Source: Chara braunii
Lineage: Eukaryota > Streptophyta > Charophyceae > Charales > Characeae
Assembly (NCBI GenBank): GCA_003427395.1
Contig: BFEA01000388.1
Location: forward strand, 474,350 to 496,219
Direction: 5' to 3'
Length of the DNA: 21,870 nucleotides
Shown here piece after piece: positions 9,557 through 18,599 of the stretch. How positions within the stretch are numbered: position 1 is the first letter of the stretch; each line of letters opens with the position of its first letter. Under the pieces are notes generated by a model. That model made no database searches. It was given only the letters and a program-made list of their open reading frames with translations, and was not told the DNA's origin. A program made the position numbers and the translations under genes.

Positions 9557-10171
9557 CTACCTTCTTAACCCAAAAAAAACGTATGTACATTCTATTCGAA
9601 TTACCTCTGGAAATCGGATTTCAGATAACGCTTGTTTTTCCCCGAATAGAACGTACGTTCGAATATAACGTACGTACGTTGTATTCGAATACAACGTACG
9701 TATGTTGTAATCGAATTTTTGGAAAAATCCGAAAAAATAAAATGTTATACAACAATCATTGAACAATGCAATACAAACAACGTTTGCCTGAGGGTCTTAT
9801 CGAAATTCACGAGAAAATTCGAGAAAAAAATGAAAACGAGGATCAAAATGTTTTTTTAATTTTTAGTAATTTTTGACTGATTTTTTCAGAATTTCGATTT
9901 TAAAAAAAAAACTTCAGTAAAAAATCCGAAAAAAAAAAATGTTGTACAACATTGCAATGCAAACAACTTTTGCCTGAGGGTCTTGGCGAAATTCCCAACC
10001 AAATTTCAAATTTGAGATAAAAATAAAAACAATGGCGGTACTACAGGCTTCTGAAAAGTTGTACCCTAAAACTCGTTCTATAACGTACATACGTTGTATT
10101 TGAATACAACGTACCCCGTACGTTGTATTCGTATACAAGGTACATACGTTTTTTTCGGGTTAAGAAGGTAG
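9557..10171. mobile_element. 615-bp non-autonomous TIR element
   Basis: The left end CTACCTTCTTAACCC with following A-rich and ACGTATGTAC sequence (9557 on) is inverted at the right end, finishing GGGTTAAGAAGGTAG at 10171. Sub-terminal palindromes built from CGTACGTACGTTGTATTCGAA occur on both sides. Inside, a block of about 75 bp ending TTGCCTGAGGGTCTT is present twice, near 9726-9810 and 9920-9995. There is no transposase. The ends resemble those of the 110-bp MITEs at 1358 and 3873 (CTACCnTCTTnACCCGAA), so all three probably share a transposase family. Confidence 0.85.
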
Positions 10172-11172
10172 CTCTGGCGGCTATGGCCGCTGGCTACTAC
10201 TAACTATGGTGCACTGACTCCTTCAAGCGCACTTCGACCTCAGGCATCTGCAGACCACCTCGCACAAGACGCTCGGCAGCACTTCCGCATGGCTCATGCA
10301 GGAATGAATGAATGGCTGGACGCTGCCTCTTGATTTATACTTCTGTAGGTCACTGGTCTGCCCTTTTCCACCGGGCCCCTGGTGCACACAGTCCCTCATG
10401 GTACTTGCTGACTGTACAAAGTGAGACTGGGACTGGGTACCGCTGACTAAGCAAAGTTGGACCTACCACTTGCCCACTTGCCTCTAGTCTGTTGTGTATA
10501 ACGTGAAGAGAAACTTGAAAGGCCACTTCCGGACCTTCCGGAAGTTTGCGGACTTGGCCTTTCAGGACTGTAGCAGCTACGACCTTGACCTTTCAGGACT
10601 GTAGCAGCTATAGCCTTGACCTTTCAGGACTCCAACCACAATGACCCCTATGCAAGTATGACCCCTACTTCGACAGGTCTAAGGTTCAAGACCCCACAAC
10701 TACTCAGACCTACGACAGACAACTTTCAACTACTAACACATAGGTCGGGTTCAAGACACACAGGGTCGACTTTATGCTGTACACAGGGAAGGTAAGGGGA
10801 GGTAAGGTCTGGGAATCGAGCCCTGGGATCCGCATCTGTATAATATATATATGTGAAACGGTTTTCACCTTTTGCAGTCACAGATGCGGTATATATTGTC
10901 AAACAGAGCTGTGTATATACATTGTCACATAACTACGAACTAGAGTCTGCTGATGTTCGTAGGGGAAGGGACCTGAGAGGAGGCACAGGGATTGGTCCTG
11001 TTGGCATGGCCCCTGATGCTACCGGCTGTCCCCTGGCCGGTATCGCCCACCTGCAGGTCAGGTGCAGCTTCTGTGTTCTCTCGTCGACATGGTTGTGGCT
11101 GCTACGGGGATCCCGTTACAACTATAATTAGGAGTAGTGGTAGGTAGGTAGTATGAGGTGAAATTGAGAGAA
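10172..11172. other. No gene recognised; contains a 31-bp tandem repeat and a hairpin
   Basis: CCTTTCAGGACTGTAGCAGC recurs with a 31-bp period at about 10554-10632 (two full units and a partial third). CCGCATCTGT near 10829 is inverted as ACAGATGCGG near 10883, around an AT-rich TATATATA centre. No coding region or RNA gene was identified. Confidence 0.5.
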
Positions 11173-11248
11173 NNNNNNNNNNNNNNNNNNNNNNNNNNNN
11201 NNNNNNNNNNNNNNNNNNNNNNNNNNNNNNNNNNNNNNNNNNNNNNNN
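11173..11248. other. Assembly gap (76 N)
   Basis: The bases are N. Frames crossing this block are meaningless. Confidence 1.
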
Positions 11249-11289
11249 ATTCATTTTCTCATTCGTTTTATAACTCCCCCTACACTGTG

Positions 11290-11375
11290 CCTCTCATGTA
11301 CAAGGCTCGCCACGTTGATGAAGCGCGAGCCGCCCCCATCCCCGTGTCCCATAACGGCCCACTTGTACGCTGTGA
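11290..11375. repeat. Dispersed ~90-bp repeat, copy 2
   Basis: This copy is in the same orientation as 9074-9170. Read on the minus strand it encodes YKWAVMGHGDGGG, where copy 1 gives CKWVLVTHGDGG, so it may derive from a coding part of a mobile element. Confidence 0.72.
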
Positions 11376-11525
11376 GAAAGAACCAGAGTGAAGGGGAAGG
11401 GGATAAAGTCCGATAAACACAGGGAAGAGAGATGGAGAGAAAACAAACAAAGAATGATAAAGGGAAAGTAAGGGCAAGTACGGAGTGTGGAGAGAAGATG
11501 AAGACAAAAGAGGATAAGAAAAGCC

Positions 11526-12590
11526 TCAAGAATGAATCTGTTCTTGACGACAGAGAGGACATACATTGTAAGGATGACGTGGATGAACACATGGAANACC
11601 TAGCTGAGCATTCTCAGTGCAACAATTGCCACGACGGGTGGCATTGAGCATGCCCACCATACACCCCCGACAAATGGCATGTCGATTGCAGGCCAAAACG
11701 AAAGAAGAACGGTCACCACAAAAGAGCATGCATTCAGTATAGCGCCCATGGCCGCAACATGGACATGTAGTGTCCGGATGCGGAGGGTGCCTGCAGTCAG
11801 GAGCGGAGGGACAGTCCTCTGCACTCATGGATGCAGAAACCATGTCATTGTAGTGATTGTGACAGAGATGATGGCGGCTACAGCCGAGTGAAACAGTGTT
11901 CGTAGCCATGCAAAGGAGAAGGTTGAAGAGTGTTGGTGCATTGTCTTGCTGCAGCACGGGGCCAGAGGAATGATCTTCGACACAAAAGAGATTGTGGAAG
12001 GTTTGTTGTGGCAAGAAAACAGCATCATTATGTAAGAAATCAGTGACATCAGTCATGGCATGGACAATGGTGCCGTTGTCCCACAGCTCCCAGTGGTCAT
12101 AGGCATGTACAATGGCCATGTAGTGGCCAGGTCCATGCACAATGCAGGCAGCGATGTGGGATGGAGGATTAAACCACTCACCTGCTCGAGCATTGCGCAG
12201 TTCAAGTTGACGGTCCCTCATTGCTACTTGCAGGACAGCAATGGTAAAGCCTCCTTCGCTAGTATAATTACAATCCTCTGGCTGTAGTTGGGGAAGATCA
12301 GCATCAAGCTGCAAGGCGATTGCAAGGAATTCTGATGGTGTATAAAACGGGTGGTGGAGAATGTGAAGACAGATATTAGTTGTCGTCAGACCACAGAGAT
12401 TGGTGAGTTTCTCAGGCTGGTGTGTTGGATGCTGGCCAACAATTTGCAGATCATCCAGATGGTGTTGCAAGCCCAAACTGTCTTGGGTTGTTTGCTGGTC
12501 AGTCATTTGCAGATCACCCATGTGGTCTACGCCTTTCGCAGATCCCCCATGTGGTCTGCGCCTTGTGGGGTCAACTGCAATCCGGGCAGA
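11526..12590 (-). CDS. Josephin-like cysteine protease fused to two RING-like zinc fingers (partial or degenerate)
   Basis: From the ATG at 12521 the frame runs 331 codons to a stop at 11526-11528. It stays open upstream to a TGA at about 12591-12593, so the true start or an upstream exon is unknown. Residues 43-181 resemble the Josephin deubiquitinase domain: NLCGLTTTN (C43, nucleophile), YTSEGGFTIAVL, GHYMAIV (H133), then HWELWD with D148 11-15 residues after the His as in ataxin-3. The canonical oxyanion Gln five residues before the Cys is Lys here. Residues 204-256 and 264-324 are two related Cys/His modules, each of the type C...C-x2-RH-x2-C-x2-[HC]...[RV]HP-x-HP...CP-x-C, which look like duplicated RING fingers. 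One ambiguous base falls at residue 309. Such a protein would combine ubiquitin cleavage with E3-like binding. The function is inferred, and expression cannot be judged. Confidence 0.6.
   Translation of the reverse strand, partial: SARIAVDPTRRRPHGGSAKGVDHMGDLQMTDQQTTQDSLGLQHHLDDLQIVGQHPTHQPEKLTNLCGLTTTNICLHILHHPFYTPSEFLAIALQLDADLPQLQPEDCNYTSEGGFTIAVLQVAMRDRQLELRNARAGEWFNPPSHIAACIVHGPGHYMAIVHAYDHWELWDNGTIVHAMTDVTDFLHNDAVFLPQQTFHNLFCVEDHSSGPVLQQDNAPTLFNLLLCMATNTVSLGCSRHHLCHNHYNDMVSASMSAEDCPSAPDCRHPPHPDTTCPCCGHGRYTECMLFCGDRSSFVLACNRHAICRGCMVGMLNATRRGNCCTENAQLGXPCVHPRHPYNVCPLCRQEQIHS
11597..11597. other. Single N inside the Josephin-RING frame
   Basis: One undetermined base makes residue 309 unknown. 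It sits between the paired Cys of the second RING-like module, and the frame continues on both sides. Confidence 1.
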
Positions 12591-12593
12591 TCA

Positions 12594-13199
12594 TGTTCCA
12601 ATCCCTCAGCATTCAGGGCCGCATCCTGAGAAGGGACTATCCCTGGAGTTGGGAGTATACTCTGGGCAGGGACCACATTCTGTTGTACAGGTGGGTCACG
12701 GATCTCTAGCGCAGAAGGGCACGAAACATGGTGTTGTGGCTGCCTGCAGGCAGCCAGACTAGTAGACTACATGCAGGAGGCATAGGAGCAGATGTAGCCG
12801 TTTGGAACAAAGGAACCCCGCAACAACCTGTGGAGCAGGCACAGAGAGAATTGGGGTAGACAAAGAAACAAGTTGCTGATCCGTGGACAAGTGACGATGT
12901 TGCGCATGTCGTCGACGATACACAATAAGAGGAGGGGTGGTGTTGCAGACAGAAGATGAGGATGTCCCTGGCAATGAAGGCGGAACAACGGGAGCTAAGG
13001 AAGCTGGAGAATTTGTTCTACAAACAAGACCGTGGAGGGGATGGGGGTGGTGACGAGGAACGCAGCCGTCTGCGGCCAAGCACAGAAAGGGATGAAAAGG
13101 GGGTGGATTGGGCAAGATTTCGAAACATAGGACCCGAGTGTCAGAGAGACTGTGAGCTTCTTTGTGCTGGAGCTGGGGCAGAGGAAGTTGTAACAGCAA
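12594..13199 (-). other. Pro/Ser-rich open region upstream of the Josephin-like ORF
   Basis: A 146-codon frame (13199-12759) is in register with the Josephin-RING frame but is separated from it by about 165 bp with several stops. It is rich in Pro, Ser, Leu and His and has no domain. It could be an upstream exon with an intron between, or decayed sequence of the same gene. No clear splice sites were fixed by eye. Confidence 0.3.
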
Positions 13200-13235
13200 A
13201 AAGTTGGGTTAGGCCGACGTCCGGCCCAGACGGAC

Positions 13236-13236
13236 N

Positions 13237-13306
<70 letters not shown>
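13236..13306. repeat. N plus (GA)n microsatellite at the left edge of repeat R1
   Basis: A single N at 13236 is followed by 70 bp of pure GA. A one-base gap at the lip of a microsatellite suggests a scaffold join there. Confidence 0.97.
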
Positions 13307-13308
<2 letters not shown>

Positions 13309-13497
13309 ATCGATGACCGAGGATCGTCGATAGAGGCCGCTGTATGCACATGTTCTTTTGCTTTCATGTTTGGGATGTGTGTGCCCCTTCTATATTTACC
13401 ATATGATGCGGGTCGCTCTATGTCCTGGTATAATTTTTATCGCACTTTTAAAACAAAGCCCACCACGATTCACATTGTGATAGCCTTTCAGTCCTCA

Positions 13498-13499
<2 letters not shown>

Positions 13500-13544
<45 letters not shown>
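13500..13544. repeat. (CA)n microsatellite in R1
   Basis: This is an uninterrupted CA tract, equal in length to its counterpart at about 20382-20426. Equal length at such a mutable locus argues that the two copies are the same molecule or extremely young. Confidence 0.97.
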
Positions 13545-13546
<2 letters not shown>

Positions 13547-13594
13547 TTACCACCAAGACCAAGGATTACCGATATGATTCTGTGGAGAAGGAGA

Positions 13595-13834
13595 GGAAAG
13601 GACATGCCTGGTTGCTGATGCAAGGTTCTTAGGCGTGCAATGTTCAAAAACAAACTCCTTGATGAACTCCCGGCCTACAAGTATATTTGGAATAGAGATG
13701 TAGCTGACAGCTGCAAGATGTCGGGCTATCTTCTCTGTGATCCAATGAGCACGATAAGCAACAACACATGGTAGCTGGGACATCAATAATTGAAGAACCA
13801 CGGTGCCGGATGTCGCCATTGCAGCGTCACATGC
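13595..13834 (-). CDS. LPXB: Exon of LPXB-like lipid-A-disaccharide synthase (copy 1)
   Basis: In the 153-codon frame 14008-13547, residues 59-138 match the C-terminal nucleotide-sugar-binding part of LpxB. They carry CDAAMATSGTVVL (the SGT loop), LPCVVAYRAH, SYISIPNILVGREF (the PN...GRE motif) and TPKNLASA. Bacterial LpxB joins UDP-2,3-diacylglucosamine to lipid X; plants keep a nuclear LPXB of bacterial ancestry directed to mitochondria. Upstream of residue 59 the similarity stops at ...AAATGCCAG|GC, a plausible splice acceptor, so this is taken as one exon of an intron-bearing nuclear gene. The downstream limit is uncertain. No other LPXB exon was found in the window. Bacterial contamination is less likely because introns, SINE and microsatellites surround it. 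Confidence 0.75.
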
Positions 13835-14020
13835 CTGGCATTTTACAAGCACACCAACAGACGACACAGTTAAATCAGTCATCACACACAAATCTAAACA
13901 ACATGGGTGAACTCCCTGGTAGCCACAACCCACCAATACGACCCTGACCGCTGCGATATGCAGTGCCATAAGCAGTCTTTCACCTGATGGTCCAAAGTAC
14001 AATTTCATTTCAATAAGGAA

Positions 14021-14200
14021 GTTGCCCTAGCTCAGTTGGTACACCCCTGAACTGTTGAAATATAGACCTGAGTTCGAACTCCACCGGAAGCCGATGAGCA
14101 AAATACTGCAATTCCTTCCAACTTACGTAGGGCTGGTCAGTTCAATTGATCATATCTCAAGGCCATTGCCCTTTTTTGAAAAAAGAAAAGAAAAAGGAAG
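14021..14200 (+). mobile_element. tRNA-derived SINE (copy in R1)
   Basis: A tRNA-like head carries box A TAGCTCAGTTGG (14028-14039) and box B GAGTTCGAACTCC (14070-14082) at tRNA spacing. The anticodon stem does not pair well, so it is not a tRNA gene. A tRNA-unrelated body follows (GGGCTGGTCAGTT, ATATCTCAAGGCCATTGCCC), with a T-run and an A/G-rich tail. The body and tail are shared with 4136-4212. It would be transcribed by Pol III from the internal boxes and moved by a LINE partner. Confidence 0.8.
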
Positions 14201-14962
14201 TTAGGAATGAAAAAGACAAAAAAAAAAAAAAAACATTCCAAACTTCCAAAGCCTATTCTTCACCGCAAATATTCTGTTGGCCCATTATCCATCGGATTAA
14301 GGATGTGGTAAGTGGCCAGCAAGGTCACAAACCAGGCTTCTTCAGAGTTGCTTCCATTCATTGTAAAATTTGATTCCCTACGAGGGAACAGGACAGAGGG
14401 GCCAACCCATAACCCTAGGTGTAGCTTGCCACTAGAGGGTAGATCAACGTGTTTAGGTAGGGAGTGGGAGGTATATTCAGAGGCGAATATCGGATAGTAA
14501 CCTTAGTTTTAAAAAGAAAAAGAAGAAAAGGACAGAGGTGCGAACATGATGATGCAGCACAAGCTGTCACATTCCAATACAGCCATACATGATGACTGGG
14601 ACTTATGTTAAGGGCCTTCAGGCCCTTCAGGGGAAGGTGCTAACAGAGTCTGTGGTATATGTCATTACTGGGGTGCCAGGTCCAAGTAGGTACTGAAGGG
14701 TGAAAAGGCCATTCCTGGACAAAACAGGCCCAGTGAGGACGCCAAATCGCATAGGAAAGATTGAGGTTGCAACAGTCTCATCAAAGGCTGATTACTGGAA
14801 CCCGGGAAAAGGGAGAAAAGATGGGCCAAAGATAAGTTTCTTCCAAAAACTATCTGCCCACCACAAAGAAGCTAGAACGGGTCAGGCGTGGCAAACAGGG
14901 AACAACTGGTGTTATGAGAAAGGTTATTATGCAGCTGACAAGGGAGAGCACGAACATAGGGG

Positions 14963-14968
<6 letters not shown>
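14201..14968. other. Rest of R1: no recognised gene
   Basis: The stretch contains a 16-bp A run and several open frames on both strands. One is a minus-strand stretch near 14690-14790 reading RFGVLTGPVLSRNGLF, which looks protein-like but matches nothing I know. GGGCCTTCAGGCCC-type palindromes occur near 14610. Confidence 0.4.
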
Positions 14969-15025
<57 letters not shown>

Positions 15026-15220
15026 ACACATGGCACTTCGCCCGATAAAGAAAACCAACGAAATAAGGAGGAGGAGGAGGAGAGAAGAAGAAGAAGGGAG
15101 GAGGAGGAGAAGGACCTGCCGGTTTCGTGATACGTCGACGAAAAAAAAAAAAAGGATGACGAAGGAGGAGGAGGAGGAGAGAGAGAGAGAGAGAGAGAGA
15201 GACTGACACGTGGCACTTCG
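14969..15220. repeat. Two (GA)n tracts, each followed by the same 20-bp word
   Basis: GA tracts at 14969-15022 and about 15177-15202 are each followed at once by GACTGACACRTGGCACTTCG (15021-15040 and 15201-15220, one mismatch). Between them lies GGA/GAA-rich DNA. Read on the minus strand this is a common end, CGAAGTGCCAYGTGTCAGTC, abutting (TC)n. It may mark the 3' ends of two retroelement insertions. Confidence 0.85.
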
Positions 15221-15297
15221 TGCAATGGTACGGTATCGACGACGACGGGGCAGTTTGCCAACGGCGGGGAGCGACGACGAGATGGGAAACGAGCAGC

Positions 15298-15375
15298 GAC
15301 GACGGGCAGCGGCGACGGGCATCGACGACGGGCATCGACGACGGGCATCGACGACGGGCATTGACGACGGGCACC
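15298..15375. repeat. 13-bp minisatellite, about six units
   Basis: The repeat unit ATCGACGACGGGC recurs at a strict 13-bp period (GGGC at 15304, 15317, 15330, 15343, 15356 and 15369). Because 13 is not a multiple of three, the ORF through it is not evidence of coding. Confidence 0.92.
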
Positions 15376-15501
15376 TCAGTGAAGGCGGGCAGCGACGGAA
15401 ACCTCTTCGGCGGGCAGCGACGAGACCACTTCGACGGGCAGCACGAACTCGACGTTCGAATTCGAAGGCCGCCCGAACGAATGTGTAGTCGGCGGAAGAA
15501 C

Positions 15502-15573
15502 TTGCGCGGGGGGGAGGGGAGGCTCCCAAGCGTGAAAAAACATCGGAAAAGGCCTCCCCGCCCCCCCGCGCAA
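15502..15573. other. GC-rich hairpin, 22-bp arms
   Basis: TTGCGCGGGGGGGAGGGGAG plus GC (15502-15523) pairs with 15552-15573 at 21 of 22 positions, around a 28-nt loop. The following 100 bp is also very GC-rich with further CCGGGGG/CCCGG words. It may be a foldback element end or a structured retroelement 3' region. Confidence 0.8.
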
Positions 15574-15711
15574 AAATGTGTTGGGCCCGCCCCGCGTCAA
15601 ACCGGGGGACCCAACCGACCGGGCCGCGAGGGACCCTGCCGGACGGAGGCTGGGCCGTCGGGCGACCCAGAGTTTAACACAGGCAAAAAGTATAGTACGG
15701 GGAATTTCAGC

Positions 15712-15945
15712 CACAACACCAGAGGAAGTTACAGCAGAAACTGCAGCAGAGGGAACTTTCGTAGCAGAAACTGCCGGAGTGAAAACCGGCGCTGTAGAAA
15801 CTGCAGCGGTGGAAACAGCAGCAATAGAAACTGCAGCGGTGGAAACTGCAGCAGTGGAAACCGCAGCAGTGGAAACCGCAGCAGTGGAAACCACAGCACT
15901 GGACACTACAGCAGTGGGAGCTGCAGCAGTGAAATTGCAGTAGCA
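15712..15945. repeat. 15-bp degenerate minisatellite
   Basis: The unit is close to GTGGAAACCGCAGCA, repeated about 14 times with decay towards the left. It yields TAAVE or SSGNR pentapeptides on the plus strand and STAAV on the minus strand, and long frames (for example 15220-16041 plus, 15376-16101 minus) stay open only because the period is a multiple of three. It lies just beyond the 3' end of the Penelope-like element. Confidence 0.9.
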
Positions 15946-16079
15946 GCAGATGAACAAGCAGGGATAGGACGAGAGTGGCGTGGGGGAAAAGAAGAAAGTG
16001 GAGGTTGCAGGGACCATCGCAGCATGTGTCGGGAGCACTGAGAGAGACGCGTCACATGCGTAGGATAGCAACATTGGCG

Positions 16080-17730
16080 GGAGCACATGTAGCAGGTTCA
16101 CCCTTTAGCAAGGGTTGGTGGGGAATGCCCACGAGAAAGCATGCGACGAGTAAGTGTTGTCGCCACAGTTTGGAAGTCCTGCCAATCGTTACAAATTTGT
16201 TCAAATCAGGTCAATTGCCCAGTAAACACACCTGTCGGTTAATGGGAAGGGATGTTGGAGGTGGCACTTGGATAGCAAATGACATGGAAATCCCAGGCAG
16301 TCGCTTTATCAAACACCCTCATGTGAAGCGAGCCATCAGAACGTACTCGTAGATGCATACCTATAAAGGTACACGAGTCATTTCCGTCATAGTTTCCTTC
16401 CACTCAAGCCCATAGTGCTCTGGAGGAGGAGGTAATTGCCCCCATGAAAGAACATCATCAATTAGGCGTATCGCTTGAGCGGCTTGGAGATCACGTTGAC
16501 GAATGTCATCAACAAAGCGTCCTTCATCTCAATAGAGCGCCGAATAAGAAATTTATGGGCGAGCATTTGTTCCCATTGGAATACCGATGATTTGCTTTCG
16601 AAGAGTGTCATCTCTAGTATACAAAAAAATGTTTTGTACAACAAAGCGAAGATGTTGGGGAATTGGAGAAATGGAAAGGGTGTCCAGGCCTGAATCGGTC
16701 GTCCATTGGCCAGAGCGAGATCCTCGAATAACCATGTTCAGGGCTTAGGAGTGCAAATGCGTGCGAGTATGCTGAAGGGCATAAGCATGGGCTTCATCAA
16801 CAGCTTGTGCCACATTATTCAAAATGCGGTCATGAGGAAGGTTGGTGTACATTGTGGTGAGACCAACCGTGCGAAGAGAGAGGTTAGATGATGCATTGTT
16901 TTTCAGGTCAATCGCCACCTCATTGGCACTCTACACGATCCAGCACTGCCGAACACCAACTTGTTGATAAAGCTCAGTGTCTTTCTCGCAAAAAGTAGAG
17001 ATCACTCCTTGCAAAGCATCGTTGAGATATGACGAAGTAGTCGTAGTGCTAGCCAAGGATTTGTGAGGAGGCCGTTCATGAATGGTGCGAATTGTAGGAC
17101 GAGGGCGAGCGCATGGGGGACAGCACTGCTATTTTTTGTCGTGACTCCAAGACTGCAGCGAAGAGTTGGAGGAGACTTGTGAGCGTTGAGCACATAGTAA
17201 TGGTAAGGCAAGGTATCAGTGTGGGTGTAACCCCAATGGTGATTCCAGCATGGTGGTTAAGGACATCAGCAACAGACTCATGGGGACGCGTATACGTGGA
17301 ACTGTCCAAGAGGGTAGAGAGGTGAAACAGATACCAATTCTTCCAGCAAATTGCCAAATTGTGGAATGTTTTGTCCACAAGAACAATGGCAAAGTGTTGT
17401 TGAAGATGGCGCAATGAGGCATATGTAGAACGAAGTGAACGTGGTTGGCTCACATGATTGGAAGACAAAAATGAATTGGATTGACAATGTGCAAGGATTG
17501 CAGAATGCCAGTTGTTCAGCTTCTGAGAAAGAGACGAGAAAGAAGCATATTAAGAGTGTATGGCCAACACTCTTTTGTAGTTGGCAATGTAGTCATCATG
17601 TCCGATTGTCAGTGCTTGGAGCACATCAGTAGTCTTCCCATTCAAGCGATACTTAGAACCTTCTTGAAAACATTTGCGAAGGTTATCATCCAAGATGATA
17701 TTGTAATCAACAGACACAATATGGTCATCC
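16080..17730 (-). other. Reverse transcriptase domain of the Penelope-like element
   Basis: Fingers motifs lie at 17723-17646, 17378-17331 and 17211-17149. A roughly 95-codon span before motif A (16864-16829) could hold the insertion-in-fingers domain known from this clade and telomerase. GIPMGTN is at 16585-16565 and FVDD at 16516-16505. In-frame stops include TAA at 16745-16747, TAA at 16553-16555 and TGA at 16529-16531. Confidence 0.85.
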
Positions 17731-18599
17731 ACAAGATCAAAACAATACGGAAAGGCTTTGCAGCATTCGCAGTTCAAGGAGACCGGTAAGGTCATCCCAA
17801 GAGTAATACTCAAGGCCACATCAGTGAAGTTGCAAAACTGGACACGTGTGGGTGGCAGCAGCTTGTCACATACACGAACATGTGCGGCCGCTTGCGGGTC
17901 AGGGTGCAATGCAACTACTTTCGGCAACTGCAACACATGGCGCAATATCGTAGCAAGAACTACCTCATGCACATGTACGACCTTAATATGCTCAGTAAAT
18001 GGGTCACAAGGTTGTACTGTGTGCTGTTGGCGGGTATGCTGGGATTTTCAGATGAGGCACTCGAGTTCTCGAATGTCTGTTGTCATGTCCGCATTGGAGA
18101 CATTGTTATAAAGCCATTGCAAAAGCCATGCCCGCCATGCTGGTGTCACCTGCTCAATGTCAGCCTTTACATAACACCAATTTCCCAAAGCAGCTTCACT
18201 GAGAAGGTGATGCAGTGAGGTATGAATTATGAGTTGGGGACGCGGACGAAGATCAACAACAAATGACCTTATCGAAGGTGTTGGCAAGAGAGGTAAAGAG
18301 TGAGAGGGTGTTGGCAAAAGAGATGCATTATGAGAGCCAACAGATGTTGGCAAAAGGGGTGTCGGGTGAGAAGGATCAGTTGATGCAGGAACAGGTGGAG
18401 AAAGAGGGGGCCGAGCAGAAGGGGACTAAGGAACAAACTGGCAAAGGCCCATTTGTGTCCAGAGAAGAGAGCGAAAGTGTCGTTGTGGAGATGGCAGTCT
18501 AGCCATTGGAAGGACTGCATTGAAATAGACGGGGTGAAGCGTTCGAAGTTTTTTTCCGAACCCAAAAACCCTCGCCGGGTGCAGCAGCCCGCCGAAAGA

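Larger units (their letters stand above)
13237..14977. repeat. Long direct repeat R1 (identical to 20119-21859)
   Basis: At an offset of 6882 bp every stretch I compared agrees, including the (CA)n length, the 16-base A run and all predicted peptides. It begins and ends in (GA)n tracts. It contains the LPXB-like exon (minus) and a tRNA-SINE (plus). Either a very recent duplication or the same unitig used twice by the assembler would explain it. Confidence 0.95.

Noticed and set aside
13595-13834. Bacterial contamination as the source of the LpxB match
   Set aside because: The match is exon-sized with a candidate splice acceptor and lies among eukaryotic SINE and microsatellite sequence. Plants carry a nuclear LPXB.
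14021-14093. Functional tRNA gene
   Set aside because: Boxes A and B are good, but the anticodon and acceptor stems do not pair, and the body and tail recur elsewhere as a SINE.
15220-16101. 273- and 241-codon ORFs on opposite strands
   Set aside because: They are held open by 13- and 15-bp minisatellites and GC-rich sequence, not by a recognisable gene.
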